Assembly: GCF_000379125.1 (NCBI RefSeq)
Contig: NZ_KB900627.1
Span: 532,563 to 596,562, forward strand
DNA length: 64,000 nt
Origin: Methylosinus sp. LW4
GTDB taxonomy: Bacteria; Pseudomonadota; Alphaproteobacteria; Rhizobiales; Beijerinckiaceae
Direction: 5' to 3'
A program made the position numbers and the translations under genes. Under the pieces are notes generated by a model. It made no database searches. It had not been told where the DNA came from and worked only from the letters and a program-made list of their open reading frames with translations. The first letter of the stretch is position 1; every line of letters begins with the position of its first letter. This document shows positions 17,468 through 26,276 of the stretch, piece by piece.

Positions 17468-18487
17468 ATGCCGCGAGAAATCATCGTCACCGGCGTTCAT
17501 CTTCACGCCAACGCCGCGCCATGCTTCCATCATTGCCGCTATTGCCAGCTGAAGAGCTACCGGCTGCGACCAGCGCCTATCGAACGTTTTGTCGCCCTGG
17601 TCGAACGCTTCATCGAATGGCGCAATGCCGGACACCAAGATTTCGAGATCGCGCCTTGGTATGGGAACAGCCATGATTATTCATTGGCGACCACCAAAGC
17701 GCTTCGCGAGCTGGAGAAGAAGCTCGGCTGGACAAGCCATGTCGTTCTGCTCGGCGGCGTCGCGCATCGATCGCGACAAGAGATGAAGCAATGGCTGCTG
17801 GAGCGGCGTGATCTCGGGATCGACACAGTGGTCGCGACGTTCAGCGGCCATGGCGCTCGCCACGATCATTGGAACAATATGGCCGGCAACTACCAATTCC
17901 AGCTCGACGCCCTTCACTTGGCGGCGGAGATCGGCATGAAGCTGCAACAGCGTATTTTGTTGATCCGCGACAGTGTTCCGAGCTTGGACGAGCTGCTGGA
18001 CGATCTGGACCGCGGTCCAGCGACGTCTCGCGAACGCTGGGCCGTCCCGCTTTTCTATTCCGGCGTGGCGCGTGGTCTCGAGGAGCAGCGTCTGACCGAG
18101 GTGGAGATCGATTCGCTTCCGGCGCGCGTCAAGGATTGTCTTCGTGATGATAGGCCCAATTGGCGATCCGAAAAAAATTGGATCGAGCATGTCCGCCAGT
18201 CGCCCGATGACGAAGCGGAAGCGATGGCCATCAGCCTCCCGCTCGATGAGCAAAGTCTCGATTGGGCGGATGCGCGCTCCTGCGATCAAATCATCACAGA
18301 ACTCATAGCGCGCTGGCGTGCGGCCCATCTCGCCGCGCCCTCTCGCAAGGAATTATGCGAAGGCTATGGCGACGTCGCCAATGATAGGCTGTATTTCAAC
18401 GTGCAGCAGATGGAAAAAGCTTGGTTCGATCGCTACAAGAAGGACAACATCTGTCGGTTCGATATCAGTGCCACAAAATTTTCGTGA
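17468..18487 (+). CDS. Radical SAM protein
   Basis: A 339-residue protein whose start ATG lies 3 bp after the stop of the binding-protein gene. The N-terminus carries C-F-H-H-C-R-Y-C, the CX3CX2C motif (Cys19, 23, 26) that binds the [4Fe-4S] cluster and S-adenosylmethionine. A partial TIM barrel follows (FEIAPWYGNSHDY, VVLLGGVAHRS, GIDTVVATFSGHGARHDHWN). No C-terminal SPASM-type cysteine cluster and no B12-binding domain is visible; only three other cysteines are scattered beyond the motif. I cannot place it in a named subfamily. Co-transcription with a NifD-like protein and metal-chelate import genes suggests modification, cleavage or assembly of an imported or nascent cofactor. It is not NifB: it lacks the NifX-like tail and NifB-type extra motifs. 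Confidence 0.88.
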   Translation: MPREIIVTGVHLHANAAPCFHHCRYCQLKSYRLRPAPIERFVALVERFIEWRNAGHQDFEIAPWYGNSHDYSLATTKALRELEKKLGWTSHVVLLGGVAHRSRQEMKQWLLERRDLGIDTVVATFSGHGARHDHWNNMAGNYQFQLDALHLAAEIGMKLQQRILLIRDSVPSLDELLDDLDRGPATSRERWAVPLFYSGVARGLEEQRLTEVEIDSLPARVKDCLRDDRPNWRSEKNWIEHVRQSPDDEAEAMAISLPLDEQSLDWADARSCDQIITELIARWRAAHLAAPSRKELCEGYGDVANDRLYFNVQQMEKAWFDRYKKDNICRFDISATKFS

Positions 18488-18592
18488 ATTCCACGACTCC
18501 ATTGCCGCCCGCGCGGGAGGGCCGCCGAGCATCTCGAATTTGAGGCGTAGGCCCGCGAAAAACAAAATTCGATCGACATATTTCGCCGCGCG

Positions 18593-19357
18593 TCAGCCCG
18601 ACGGATCGTTACGCAGCTTCGACTCGACGACCGCGGCGATGTCGCGGAGTCGCGGATCGGCGCGTCGTCGCGGACGCGCGACGTCGATCGCGACCGAGGC
18701 GCGAACCTCGCCCGGCTTGCCGCCGAGCGCGATCACGCGATCAGCGAGATAGACCGCTTCGTCGATATCATGCGTCACGAAGAGAATCGTCTTGCCCGTC
18801 TCGCGCCAGAGCATAAGCAGATCATCCTGCAAGCGTTGCCGCGTCGGCGTGTCGAGCGCGGAGAACGGCTCGTCCATCAGCAGCAGGTCGGGCCGCACTG
18901 CGAGCGCGCGCGCCAGAGCGACGCGCTGCCTCTGTCCGCCGGAGAGCTGATGCGGAAAGCGTTCGCCATAGCCCTCGAGACCGACGCCGCGCAATGCCTC
19001 CAGCGCGCGGATGTGGCGCTCCTCTTTCGAGAGCTTTGTCTTCTCGAGGCCGAGCGCCACATTGGCCTCGACGCGTCGCCAGGGAAGCAATCGCGCATCC
19101 TGGAACACCAGCGCCATCGCGCACTCGGATCGCGAGTCGAAACGCAGCACGCCGGCCGAAGGTTCCGCGAGGCCGATGAGCACGCGCAGCAAGGTCGATT
19201 TTCCGACGCCGGAGGCGCCGAGAATCGCGATGAATTCCCCGCGCGCGATGGAAAGATCGAGCCGCTCCAGCACAGCGACATGAGCGCCGTCATGGTCATA
19301 GCCGAGCGCCAGCTCCTCGATCTCGATGAGCGGCGGCGGAGGCGTCACGCCTTCCAT
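18593..19357 (-). CDS. ABC importer ATPase, SsuB/TauB type
   Basis: A 254-residue ATPase with Walker A GASGVGKST, Q-loop VFQDARLLPWR, signature LSGGQRQRVALARAL, Walker B LLLMDEPFSALD and switch VTHDIDEAVYLADRV. The D-x-R-L-L-P-W Q-loop is typical of the nitrate/sulfonate/taurine importer group. Its ATG at 19357 overlaps the permease 3' end by 13 bp, indicating coupled translation. It is the last gene of the operon hydrolase-permease-ATPase and energises the permease at 19345-20088. Confidence 0.92.
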   Translation of the reverse strand: MEGVTPPPPLIEIEELALGYDHDGAHVAVLERLDLSIARGEFIAILGASGVGKSTLLRVLIGLAEPSAGVLRFDSRSECAMALVFQDARLLPWRRVEANVALGLEKTKLSKEERHIRALEALRGVGLEGYGERFPHQLSGGQRQRVALARALAVRPDLLLMDEPFSALDTPTRQRLQDDLLMLWRETGKTILFVTHDIDEAVYLADRVIALGGKPGEVRASVAIDVARPRRRADPRLRDIAAVVESKLRNDPSG

Positions 19358-20088
19358 GTGAGAAGCCTCGATTGTGCGAAGATGAAGGCCATGTCGATCA
19401 GGCCATAGAGCGCCGCCATGGTCAGCATGTAGACGACGACGATATCGGTGGCGAGCAGGCTGGATGCCTGATTCATGCGCTGCCCAAGGCCGGCGACCCC
19501 GAACAATTCGGCCGCGACCACCGCCATCCACGCCTGGCCGAGCGAGGTGCGCACGCCGACGAGAATGCCAGGCAGGCTCGCCGGAAACTGCACCTTCACC
19601 AGTTTCTCCCAGCTGGTTCTGAAACCGAATGCGGCCGCCACCTCGACGAGATCGCGATCGACATTGCGAATGGCCCCGTGAGCCGAGAAATAGACGATCC
19701 AAAACACGCCGACGGCGATGATGAACACCGCCGCCTTCTCCTCGACGCCGAACCAGAGAATAGCGAAAGGAATCCAGGCGAGTCCGGGGATGGGACGAAG
19801 AATGCGCGTGATCCAGGCAGTCGCCCATTCGAGCGGCGGATGCGCGCCGGTCGCCACGCCCGCCGCAGCGCCGAGCGTCACGCCGACGAGCAGCCCGGCG
19901 AGATAATGCGAGAGGCTCGCGCCGACGCAGGCGAGCCAGACGCCATTCTGCAGCTCGCGCCAGAAGGCGCCGGGCAATTGGCTGGGCACGGGCAGAAGCG
20001 CGCGCGCTCCCGGCGTGAACAATGGCGCCAGCTCCCATGCGCCGAGGAATAGCGCGAGACCAAGCAAGGAGGCGAGGCGCTGTTTCAC
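19345..20088 (-). CDS. ABC importer permease, SsuC/TauC type
   Basis: A 247-residue inner-membrane permease with about six helices. The EAA loop appears as EVAAAFGFRTSWEKLVKVQF followed by PASLPGILVGVRTSLGQAW, the hallmark of sulfonate/nitrate-type BPD permeases. The start is a GTG at 20088 that overlaps the TGA of the upstream hydrolase gene (GTGA), so translation is coupled. Its likely binding protein is encoded divergently at 22595. Substrates of the family include aliphatic sulfonates, taurine, nitriles and thiamine precursors; none can be singled out here. Confidence 0.92.
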   Translation of the reverse strand: MKQRLASLLGLALFLGAWELAPLFTPGARALLPVPSQLPGAFWRELQNGVWLACVGASLSHYLAGLLVGVTLGAAAGVATGAHPPLEWATAWITRILRPIPGLAWIPFAILWFGVEEKAAVFIIAVGVFWIVYFSAHGAIRNVDRDLVEVAAAFGFRTSWEKLVKVQFPASLPGILVGVRTSLGQAWMAVVAAELFGVAGLGQRMNQASSLLATDIVVVYMLTMAALYGLIDMAFIFAQSRLLTWKA

Positions 20089-22502
20089 TTCGCCTCTCCT
20101 GCGTCCTGTCCATCGCCGAAGGTGATGAACAGCGCCGACGACCACACTTTCGCGTCGTCGCGCTGACGGCCGAATAGATAGATCGGGCGGAATCCGAACG
20201 GGCCGTTGCGCGGCTCGAGCGTGAATCGTCCCGCGATGTCGCGTGGAAGCGGCGCGTCTGTGAGACGCTCGAAAGCAACGAACATTTCGGCCCCGCCGAG
20301 CTCCCATCGCAACTCGCCCTTCTCGAGCAGCTCGCTTCCCGTCGCCTCGAAGCGAAACTCCGGCGCATGGACGAAAGGCGCGGGAAAACGCGGATCGCCG
20401 ACCTTCACGAAACCGCCGATCGTTCCCTCGATGATAAAGCGCGCGGCGGAAAGATCATCGATCTCGAGCTCCAACGCGTCGGAGTCGCCATAGGTCTCCG
20501 AGCGAAAAGCGATGTCGGTCGCTCCCGAGCGCCAAGCGCTCTCCTCGTCATGCTCGAAGCCGACGCTCGCAAAGCTGCGCACGACGGCGCCCTGCACGCG
20601 CAGACGGCCGTTCCAGCTCGCCCAGCGATAGCGATCCTTTATTCGCGCGCCGCCCCAGCGCAGCCGCACACGCTTGCGCGAGAAGCCGAGCTCGGCATGG
20701 AGATTCCGGCGCCAGAGCAGCCCCTCATGGTCGAAGGCGGCGATCTCGTCGAAGCCGACGTCGCCGAGGAAGCGATAGTCGATCTCGGCCGGCCCTCGAT
20801 GCGCGAAGGCGTCGCCTTGGAGGCGATCGCCGCACCGGACGATGAGCGCGACATGTTCCCCGGTCGTCGCGAAACTATGACGCGCGCGCAAGGCGCGGCC
20901 GATCGTGACACGGTCGAGGCTTTCGGCGAAAACGCCGGTCAGCCCTCCGCGCACGCCGAACACTTGCACGCCGGGCGCGCCGCCGCCCGGCCGACCGCGA
21001 TGCTCGTCGCTGTTCGCGCAGACGCCGAGCCGATAGCCGCGGGCGATCACGTCATGATAGAGCCAGGGGAAATGCCCCCACGCCGAGGCGATCTCGACGA
21101 GCCGCTCGAGCTCGGGGTGGTGCCAATCGGCGATATAGCGCCGCCCGCCGACATGTGGCACGACGAGATGGGTCTCCGGCGAATGGCCGTAAGCGTCCCA
21201 CAGCTCGTTCACCGGCCAGCGGCCGAGCTCGACCTTCGGAGACTTCATGTCCTCGTTCCAGGACAGGGTGCGATTGTGCCGCCCTTGTGCGTCATATGGA
21301 AAGTCTGGCTCGTCGTCGCCGAGGAAGATCACCTTGTGATCGCCTCCCGCCGTCGAGCTTCCGCACCATTCCTGCACCGGATAGGTCACAAAGCGTCCTG
21401 GCGCGTCGAGCGCGTTCACGGCGGCGACGCCGTCATGCCAATTGGCGTCGGTGATCTGAAAATCATTCGCCGTGTAGCCGAACACATCGACGCCGCCGAC
21501 ATCGCGCGCGAAGGCGGCGTTGTAGGAGGGGCTGTTGGTGCCGACCGTGTCATGCGCATGAACATGCAGATCGGCGTAGAAGCCGCGCGGCGCCGGCGCG
21601 TCCGCGAAGACCGTGAGATAGGCCCGAGCCGTGGGAATCGCGTGCGCCTCCGGCTCGGCGGCCAGCGTCACGTCTCCCCGATCGGTAGGAACATCCTCTA
21701 TTGCGACGCTCGCCCAGCCTTTTTCGGGAAAGACGAGCTCGCGGGACGCGATCGTGTCGGCGCCCGCGAGAATCGAGAGATGGATGCGGCCGGGAAAGTC
21801 GCTGACGATATTACCCCAGCGATCGAGCGCCGAGAGCCGGAATGGCGCGCGAGCGCCCGGGCGCGCGAAACGCGGGCCGACGAGCGACAGCCGCGCCGGC
21901 GCGCCGGCGACGACGCGCAGCGAGACATCCCCCGGCACCGCGACGTAACGTGACGTGCCGAGCGGGTCGACATAGGCGCGAAAGCGAAAATCATCGTCGA
22001 CGAAGGTCTGGACCCGCGTGCCGGGTCCGCCGGCCCGTCGATCGCCCAACCGGATGACGATATGGTCGCCCATGTTGAGATAGCCGTCGATCACATCGAC
22101 GATCAGGGCCTTCTGATAAGGCCGCTCATGTCCCTTTTGATCGAAGCGGACCGAAAGATGCTGCACGCTCGCCGGTGATTGTCCGGGAGCCAGCGGGCCG
22201 GCCTGATATTCGACGCTGAGATAATCGGCGCCTTTCGGGTCGACGGTCTGGAACAGCGCCCAGTCCGAATAAAATTTGAACGTGGCCTTGAAGGTCGCGC
22301 CGTCGGCGACGCCGCTCGCGCCGACTTCATAGTCCAGAAGGATTTCCTGCCAGGATCCGGCCTCCGCTTCGTCGAGGCTGCAAGTGAGCTGGCCGGCGAA
22401 GGGAGCTTGCTTCATCTTCTCATAGAGCCCTTCCGGCGCGACCGGCGCCGAGGGTCGCGCTCCCGATGGCCGGGTCCGCGCGCTATCCTTCTCATCCGAC
22501 AA
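20085..22502 (-). CDS. DUF3604/PHP-type metal-dependent hydrolase
   Basis: An 805-residue protein without a clear signal peptide. The first 330 residues are beta-rich and Ig-like, then ADLHVHAHDTVGTNS begins a PHP-type metallohydrolase core. Further metal-ligand blocks are TANDFQITDANW, EWCGSSTAGGDHKVIF, VVPHVGGRRY, SAWGHFPWLYHD and CANSDEHRGRPG. This is the arrangement in DUF3604 proteins, related to the CehA/McbA phosphoesterase-like group. Substrates of the family are poorly known. The gene opens the operon of an SsuBC-type importer (4-bp overlap) and is divergent from its SsuA-like binding protein, so it probably acts on the imported compound or on a precursor. The cellular location is unclear. 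Confidence 0.8.
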   Translation of the reverse strand: MSDEKDSARTRPSGARPSAPVAPEGLYEKMKQAPFAGQLTCSLDEAEAGSWQEILLDYEVGASGVADGATFKATFKFYSDWALFQTVDPKGADYLSVEYQAGPLAPGQSPASVQHLSVRFDQKGHERPYQKALIVDVIDGYLNMGDHIVIRLGDRRAGGPGTRVQTFVDDDFRFRAYVDPLGTSRYVAVPGDVSLRVVAGAPARLSLVGPRFARPGARAPFRLSALDRWGNIVSDFPGRIHLSILAGADTIASRELVFPEKGWASVAIEDVPTDRGDVTLAAEPEAHAIPTARAYLTVFADAPAPRGFYADLHVHAHDTVGTNSPSYNAAFARDVGGVDVFGYTANDFQITDANWHDGVAAVNALDAPGRFVTYPVQEWCGSSTAGGDHKVIFLGDDEPDFPYDAQGRHNRTLSWNEDMKSPKVELGRWPVNELWDAYGHSPETHLVVPHVGGRRYIADWHHPELERLVEIASAWGHFPWLYHDVIARGYRLGVCANSDEHRGRPGGGAPGVQVFGVRGGLTGVFAESLDRVTIGRALRARHSFATTGEHVALIVRCGDRLQGDAFAHRGPAEIDYRFLGDVGFDEIAAFDHEGLLWRRNLHAELGFSRKRVRLRWGGARIKDRYRWASWNGRLRVQGAVVRSFASVGFEHDEESAWRSGATDIAFRSETYGDSDALELEIDDLSAARFIIEGTIGGFVKVGDPRFPAPFVHAPEFRFEATGSELLEKGELRWELGGAEMFVAFERLTDAPLPRDIAGRFTLEPRNGPFGFRPIYLFGRQRDDAKVWSSALFITFGDGQDAGEAK

Positions 22503-22594
22503 TCCGGCCCTCCTTCTGTTCTATTTCGACCATAGACTAAATCATCATATTGACGCAAACTCACCCCGTCACAATTCGAGACGGAGGAAAATCA

Positions 22595-23617
22595 GTGTCG
22601 AAGAAGCTCGTCGCGATGGCCATGGCTTTCGCCTTCCACGCCAGTTGCGCCGCGGCCGAAACAGTGACCGCGCGCGTCGGGGTCATCCCGGTCATCGGCG
22701 CGGCCCCCCTGTTCGTGGCGGAGAAGGAAGGCTGGCTCCACGAGAGCGGACTCGATCTGCAGACCAAGGTCTTCGAGAGCGGCCCCAATATCGTTCAGGC
22801 GGCCGCGAGCGGCGGCATCGACATTTACATCGGGGGCGTCGCGCCGGCCGCCGCGGGACGGGCGAAAGGCATCGATCTGCGCGTCGTGGCGGCCCTCGCC
22901 GTCGACGAGAATGTGCTCGTCGGCGGCCCCAAGCTCAAAGCGTTCTTCAAAAAAGGGGTCGCGCCAGCGGCGGCTTTCAAGGCCTTCCGAGTCGCCAACG
23001 GCCGGCCGGCCAGAATCGCCACCCAGCCGCCCGGCTCGGTGCCGGCGGCCAATTTACAATATTGGCTGCGCGAGGCGACGCATACCGATCCGTCCGACGT
23101 CGAGATCGTCTCCATCGGCATAGACGCGACGCAGCAGGCTCTGCTCGCGAACGCCGTGGAAGCCGCGACGGTCCGCGAGCCGACGCTGACGATCGTGCAA
23201 AAGGCCAATCCCGAGATCACGCTGATCGCCGGAGGCTCGGAGCTGTTTCCCGGTCAGCCGGGCACCGTTGCGGCGATCTCGAAGGATTTTCTCGAGAAGC
23301 ACCCGCAGCAGACGCGAGCGCTGGTTGACGGGCTCGTCCGCGCCGTGGAGGAACTGCAGAAAAATCCCGATCGCGCCGCGCCCCATGTCGAAGCGGCCTT
23401 GTCCAAGGGAATCGTCGACGGCGCGACCATTCGAAAATCGCTGTCGTCGCCGGCCGTCCATTTCGTGGTCGATCCGAAATCGATCATAGAATCGACCAAA
23501 GCGCTTCTCGCCTATCAGGTGAAGCTCGGCGTCGCCGACAAGGCGCCGAGCGTCGACGGTCTCTTCGATTCGAGCTTCTTCGACAAGGTGACGAGCGAGA
23601 AATCCTCGAAGAAGTGA
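22595..23617 (+). CDS. SsuA/NMT1-like periplasmic substrate-binding protein
   Basis: About 340 residues starting with GTG at 22595, eight bases after GGAGG. The signal peptide is MAMAFAFHASCAAAE. The mature part follows the SsuA/TauA/NMT1 pattern: GVIPVIGAAPLFVAEKEGWL, QAAASGGIDIYIGGVAPAAA, ARIATQPPGSVPAANLQYWL and AATVREPTLTIV. It is divergent from the hydrolase-permease-ATPase operon, with under 100 bp between starts, so a shared regulatory region is likely. It should feed the SsuBC-type importer. An in-frame TTG at 22550 would add an implausible 15-residue leader. Confidence 0.88.
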   Translation: MSKKLVAMAMAFAFHASCAAAETVTARVGVIPVIGAAPLFVAEKEGWLHESGLDLQTKVFESGPNIVQAAASGGIDIYIGGVAPAAAGRAKGIDLRVVAALAVDENVLVGGPKLKAFFKKGVAPAAAFKAFRVANGRPARIATQPPGSVPAANLQYWLREATHTDPSDVEIVSIGIDATQQALLANAVEAATVREPTLTIVQKANPEITLIAGGSELFPGQPGTVAAISKDFLEKHPQQTRALVDGLVRAVEELQKNPDRAAPHVEAALSKGIVDGATIRKSLSSPAVHFVVDPKSIIESTKALLAYQVKLGVADKAPSVDGLFDSSFFDKVTSEKSSKK

Positions 23618-23751
23618 GCCAATGTCGCGCCGCCGTCGATCCGCGTCGCTCCCGGATCGAAGCTATGGGCGCAAGTGAAAGCGGTCAGCGCTGCTGAGCG
23701 TAGAGAGATAATGCGGGCCGGATCGCGGCAAGCCGCCGGCGCCGCGGACGC

Positions 23752-25146
23752 TCACCAGCCGCCGCCCAGCGCGCGATAGAGCTGGATAGTCACGGCCGAC
23801 TGCGCCATCTGTGTTTCGAGCAGATCATTCTCGCGCTCGAAGACATCGAGCTCGGCGTTCAGCACGTCGCCGAACGTCTTGCGGCCGCCTTCGTATAGGC
23901 CTCTCGAGGCCTGATGATTGCGCCTAGCGCCGATGAGCGCGGCGTAGAGACGCTCGCTGCGCCGATCCAGTCCACGGCGTCGGCCATAGGCGTTCTCGAC
24001 ATCTTCGAGCGCCTGGAGGACGGATTTGTCGTAGTCGGCGACAGCGGCTTCGAGACGCGCGTCATTCGCCGCTATATTGGCTTCGATGCGCCCGGCCGTG
24101 AAGATCGGCAGATGCGCGGTGAGGCCGACCAGGCCGCCCGTGCCTTGAAGGCCAGGGATTCCCTGAAAGTGCAGCCGGCCGTCCTGACCGAGGAACTCGA
24201 TCTGGAAGCGCGGCAGCAGATCCGTCTTCGCGCTGGTCAGGCTGGCGATGCGAGCGCGCACGACATCGACGCGGGCGCGCACGTCGGGGCGACGCTCCAG
24301 CACCTCGCTGGGGAGCTGGCCTCGCGGAGGCGACGGGATGAGGAAAGGCCCGGGCGCCGGCAACGAGACGGGCGGCTCCGGCGGGCGGCCGGTCAAGACC
24401 GCGAGCCGGCGCTGGCGCGTTTCGAGCGCAGAAAGCAGGTCCGGCCGCTTGCTTCGCTGGGTTTCCAATCGCTCTCGAACCAGCGTCACATCATAGGCGA
24501 GCGCCTGCCCCGCCTGATAGCGAGCCTCCACATAGCGGAGAAGCTTGCCGAGAGTCTCGACGGAATGGTCGAGAACCAGAAGCCGTCGCTGCAGCCCTTT
24601 GGTGTCCTGATAGTTCTGGGCGACCTCGGAGACGACGATCATCCGCGCCCCGTTCGATTGCTCCTCGACTCCCGCGGCGTTGGCGCGGGCGGCTTCGGCG
24701 TCATAGCTGCGGCCGCCGAAAATATCCGGCTCCCAGCTCGCCGTGAGGCCGCCGATATGGGCATCGACGCGGCGCGCCTTGCCCGGGATGAAATCAACGA
24801 CCGGATTGCGCCATTTCACATCCGCCTCCCAGAGACCGGCGTCGGCGCCGAGCGTCGGATAGAGAGCGGATTCCGCGACCGTGACAAGGGCGCGCGCTTC
24901 CTCGACGCGCGCCTTCGCGATGCGCAAATCAGGATTGCCGGCGAGCGCCTCGGCGATCAGACGATCGAGTAGCGGATCGCGCCAGACAATCCACCAATGG
25001 GCGAGGTCGAGCGAAGCGGAGGGAGCGCCGATCGACGACGTCTCGTCGAATGACGCTGGCGCCACGACGGTCGGCGACGGCGGCGTGACGTCGAGCTCAC
25101 GACAGCCGACGACGAGAAGGGAGATGAAGATGGCGGCGCGCCTCAT
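23752..25146 (-). CDS. NodT-family outer-membrane efflux lipoprotein
   Basis: A 464-residue TolC-like channel subunit with a lipoprotein signal (MRRAAIFISLLVVGC; lipobox Cys15). The ATG at 25146 overlaps the permease stop codon (ATGA). Two OEP repeats are visible, with ALAGNPDLRIAKARVEEARA and the conserved LLVLDHSVETLGKLLRYVEA region, then ERRPDVRARVDVVRARIASL and a C-terminal LYRALGGGW. It should form the outer-membrane exit duct for the ABC exporter encoded just upstream. An in-frame upstream extension is low-complexity and belongs to the permease gene in another frame. Confidence 0.9.
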   Translation of the reverse strand: MRRAAIFISLLVVGCRELDVTPPSPTVVAPASFDETSSIGAPSASLDLAHWWIVWRDPLLDRLIAEALAGNPDLRIAKARVEEARALVTVAESALYPTLGADAGLWEADVKWRNPVVDFIPGKARRVDAHIGGLTASWEPDIFGGRSYDAEAARANAAGVEEQSNGARMIVVSEVAQNYQDTKGLQRRLLVLDHSVETLGKLLRYVEARYQAGQALAYDVTLVRERLETQRSKRPDLLSALETRQRRLAVLTGRPPEPPVSLPAPGPFLIPSPPRGQLPSEVLERRPDVRARVDVVRARIASLTSAKTDLLPRFQIEFLGQDGRLHFQGIPGLQGTGGLVGLTAHLPIFTAGRIEANIAANDARLEAAVADYDKSVLQALEDVENAYGRRRGLDRRSERLYAALIGARRNHQASRGLYEGGRKTFGDVLNAELDVFERENDLLETQMAQSAVTIQLYRALGGGW

Positions 25147-26270
25147 CCCTGCCTCGCCAGCATGGAGCGGAAGCGTGAAAGCGCGAGAGACAGAAATATC
25201 GCCCCCGAGACAATCACCACCGCGATCTGCGGCCAGACCGTGTCGAGCCCGGCGCTGCGATAGAGGACCGCCTGCGTCATCGAGACGAATTGCGTGGTCG
25301 GCGCGAATCTCACCAGTCCCTGCACCGCCTCCGGCATGCTCTCGACCGGAGTCGCAGCGCCCGAGAGGAGGTAGGCGATGGCGTAGACCGGGACAGAGAG
25401 CAGGCCGAATTGCGGCATCGTCGGAGCGAGCGTCGCCAGCCACATGCCGAGCGAGGTGACGGAGAAGAGATAGAGCAGGGCGCCGAAGGCGAAGAGGCCG
25501 ATGGAGCCTGCGATCGGCACGCCCAGCCATTTCTGCACGACGAGCCAGAGGGACAGCATCGTCGCCGCGAGAATGACGAGGCCATTGGTCATGATCTTCG
25601 CGATGGCGATCTCGCTCGCCCGCACCGGCATCACCAGCAGATGCTCGATCGTCCCATGCTCGCGCTCGCGGATCACGGCGGCGCCGACCAGGATGATCGA
25701 CAGAACGGTCAGATTGACGACGATCTGCATCACGGAGGTGAACCAGAAGGAATCGGTATTGGGGTTGAATTCTATGCGGCTGACGACGCGGATCGGCAAG
25801 CTCGACTCTATGCTCCGCGCGCCGAGGAATTTTTGCGTCTCGACGACGAATATCTCGTTCAGATAGCCGGCGCCGAGACCGGCTTGCGTCATCGCCGTGG
25901 CGTCGACCAGCACCTGCACGGCGGGCTTGCGCCCTGCGAGGACGTCGGCCTCGAAGCGCGGGGGAATCTCGATCACGAAAATATAGCGGCTCTGGTTCAT
26001 CGCGGCCGCGACATCCTCCCGCGCGATCTCTTCGGGCGCGATGAAATAGGGGGGAAGGATCGCGTCGCGCAGGCGTCGCGACAATTCCGAATGATCGCCG
26101 TCCATCATGGCGACGGAGGCGTGCGAGACCTCCGCCTTCACGCCTTCGGACATCAGCTGAACGGCGGCGGTGAAGGCGAAGACGATGAGCGCCATCAGCG
26201 TCACATCCTGCAGCAGGCTGCGGAGCTCTTTTCCGCTGAGCAGAGCGACATTGACGAGCCAGCGTCCCAT
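25143..26270 (-). CDS. ABC-2 type exporter permease (YhhJ/YbhR type)
   Basis: A 375-residue ABC-2 membrane protein. It has one helix near the N-terminus (LIVFAFTAAVQLM), a large periplasmic domain of about 150 residues, then five helices from WFTSVMQIVVNLTVLSIILV. The segment VIREREHGTIEHLLVMP is the conserved ABC-2 EAA-like motif. It lies 6 bp after the double-ATPase/permease gene and overlaps the NodT gene by 4 bp. It most likely pairs with the permease domain of the upstream fused protein to make a heterodimeric channel. Confidence 0.9.
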   Translation of the reverse strand: MGRWLVNVALLSGKELRSLLQDVTLMALIVFAFTAAVQLMSEGVKAEVSHASVAMMDGDHSELSRRLRDAILPPYFIAPEEIAREDVAAAMNQSRYIFVIEIPPRFEADVLAGRKPAVQVLVDATAMTQAGLGAGYLNEIFVVETQKFLGARSIESSLPIRVVSRIEFNPNTDSFWFTSVMQIVVNLTVLSIILVGAAVIREREHGTIEHLLVMPVRASEIAIAKIMTNGLVILAATMLSLWLVVQKWLGVPIAGSIGLFAFGALLYLFSVTSLGMWLATLAPTMPQFGLLSVPVYAIAYLLSGAATPVESMPEAVQGLVRFAPTTQFVSMTQAVLYRSAGLDTVWPQIAVVIVSGAIFLSLALSRFRSMLARQG

Positions 26271-26276
26271 GGATCG

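Noticed and set aside
17468..18487. NifB identity for the radical SAM protein
   Set aside because: The CX3CX2C motif is shared by most radical SAM proteins. NifB-specific extra cysteine/histidine motifs and the NifX-like C-terminal domain are absent.
20085..21953. Very long plus-strand open frames antisense to the DUF3604 gene and similar long antisense frames elsewhere
   Set aside because: They mirror real genes on the other strand and are expected from high GC content and codon periodicity. They lack motifs and ribosome sites.
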